Assembly: GCF_030125375.1 (NCBI RefSeq)
Contig: NZ_JASJUU010000005.1
Coordinates: 189,102 to 253,101 of the forward strand
DNA: 64,000 bases
Direction: 5' to 3'
DNA from: Pseudoalteromonas umbrosa
GTDB lineage: Bacteria > Pseudomonadota > Gammaproteobacteria > Enterobacterales > Alteromonadaceae
Both the position numbers and the translations under genes were made by a program. Of this stretch, positions 63,944-64,000 are shown piece after piece; position 1 is the first letter of the stretch, and each line of letters begins with the position of its first letter. The notes below the pieces were generated by a model. That model saw only the letters and a list, made by a program, of their open reading frames with translations. It was not told where the DNA came from and searched no databases.

Positions 63944-63959
63944 TGGCACAGATCACGCT
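63944..63959 (+). promoter_or_regulatory. Candidate second sigma-54 promoter at the right edge
   Basis: TGGCAC at 63944-63949 followed by AGATC and ACGCT keeps the GG-N10-GC spacing of a -24/-12 promoter. The -12 half is ACGC instead of TTGC. The gene it would drive lies beyond the window. Confidence 0.6.
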
Positions 63960-64000
63960 TATAACAGCGCAGTTAAGCAAATTATTGCAGCAAAAAAATA

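Noticed and set aside
1..64000. CRISPR arrays, insertion sequences, prophage, tRNA or rRNA genes
   Set aside because: I looked for regularly spaced repeats, transposase-like frames with terminal repeats, integrases and cloverleaf-like segments and saw none.

Overview
The window looks like chromosomal DNA of a marine gammaproteobacterium, most likely Pseudoalteromonas or a close relative. This rests on moderate GC, E. coli-like housekeeping proteins (RraA, MetJ, HslU, PriA, UvrD, TmcA), Alteromonadales-type neighbourhoods (pilMNOPQ divergent from mrcA; priA-ftsN-hslVU-DUF971), many chemoreceptors and c-di-GMP-type genes, and no insertion sequences, prophage, CRISPR, tRNA or rRNA. The genus is an inference. 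Almost everything is core genome.

Layout. 1-4.3 kb (minus): the type IV pilus operon pilM-N-O-P-Q, with pilQ cut by the window edge. 4.5-6.9 kb: mrcA. 7.0-11.2 kb: metBL divergent from metJ across a perfect MetJ box. 11.3-12.5 kb: a short malic enzyme, then an AT-rich gene-free stretch. 13.1-18.7 kb: rpmE, then priA-ftsN-like-hslV-hslU-DUF971, with a candidate heat-shock promoter before hslV. 18.8-22.3 kb: a chemoreceptor, a glycosyltransferase and a PAP2 phosphatase. 22.5-28.8 kb: rraA and a split histidine-utilisation cluster (hutG, hutI, hutC) with a degenerate GGDEF/EAL gene fused translationally to the end of hutI. 29-33.4 kb: two more chemoreceptors. 33.5-36 kb: hemN with an FNR-like site, and two unrecognised membrane genes. 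36.1-41.3 kb (minus): a complete S10 ribosomal operon (rpsJ to rpsQ) with its attenuator leader, ended by a strong terminator instead of running into the spc operon. 41.6-47.8 kb: plsB, tesB, an EVE-domain gene, a potassium channel with a small membrane partner, and cheV. 48-54.2 kb: LexA-controlled uvrD, overlapping tmcA, overlapping an orphan substrate-binding protein, then a CheW protein carrying an inserted CZB domain. 54.2-56.1 kb (minus): typA. 56.3-63.6 kb: a sigma-54 response regulator and histidine kinase followed by a three-gene ABC export system (adaptor, ATPase, MacB-like permease).

The most coherent signalling-export unit is the last one. The regulator is a sigma-54 activator, and an almost perfect -24/-12 promoter (59070-59085) sits directly before the adaptor gene, so the two-component system probably drives its own neighbouring pump. 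A second sigma-54-like promoter with repeated GCACCAC/GTGGTGC elements upstream lies at the right edge and points to a gene outside the window. I did not find a clearly novel defence or mobile system. The points of interest are regulatory: a hairpin lying between Shine-Dalgarno and start codon of the DUF971 gene, a CheW-CZB protein that lacks the zinc-binding cysteine, and an EAL-type gene coupled to histidine catabolism.
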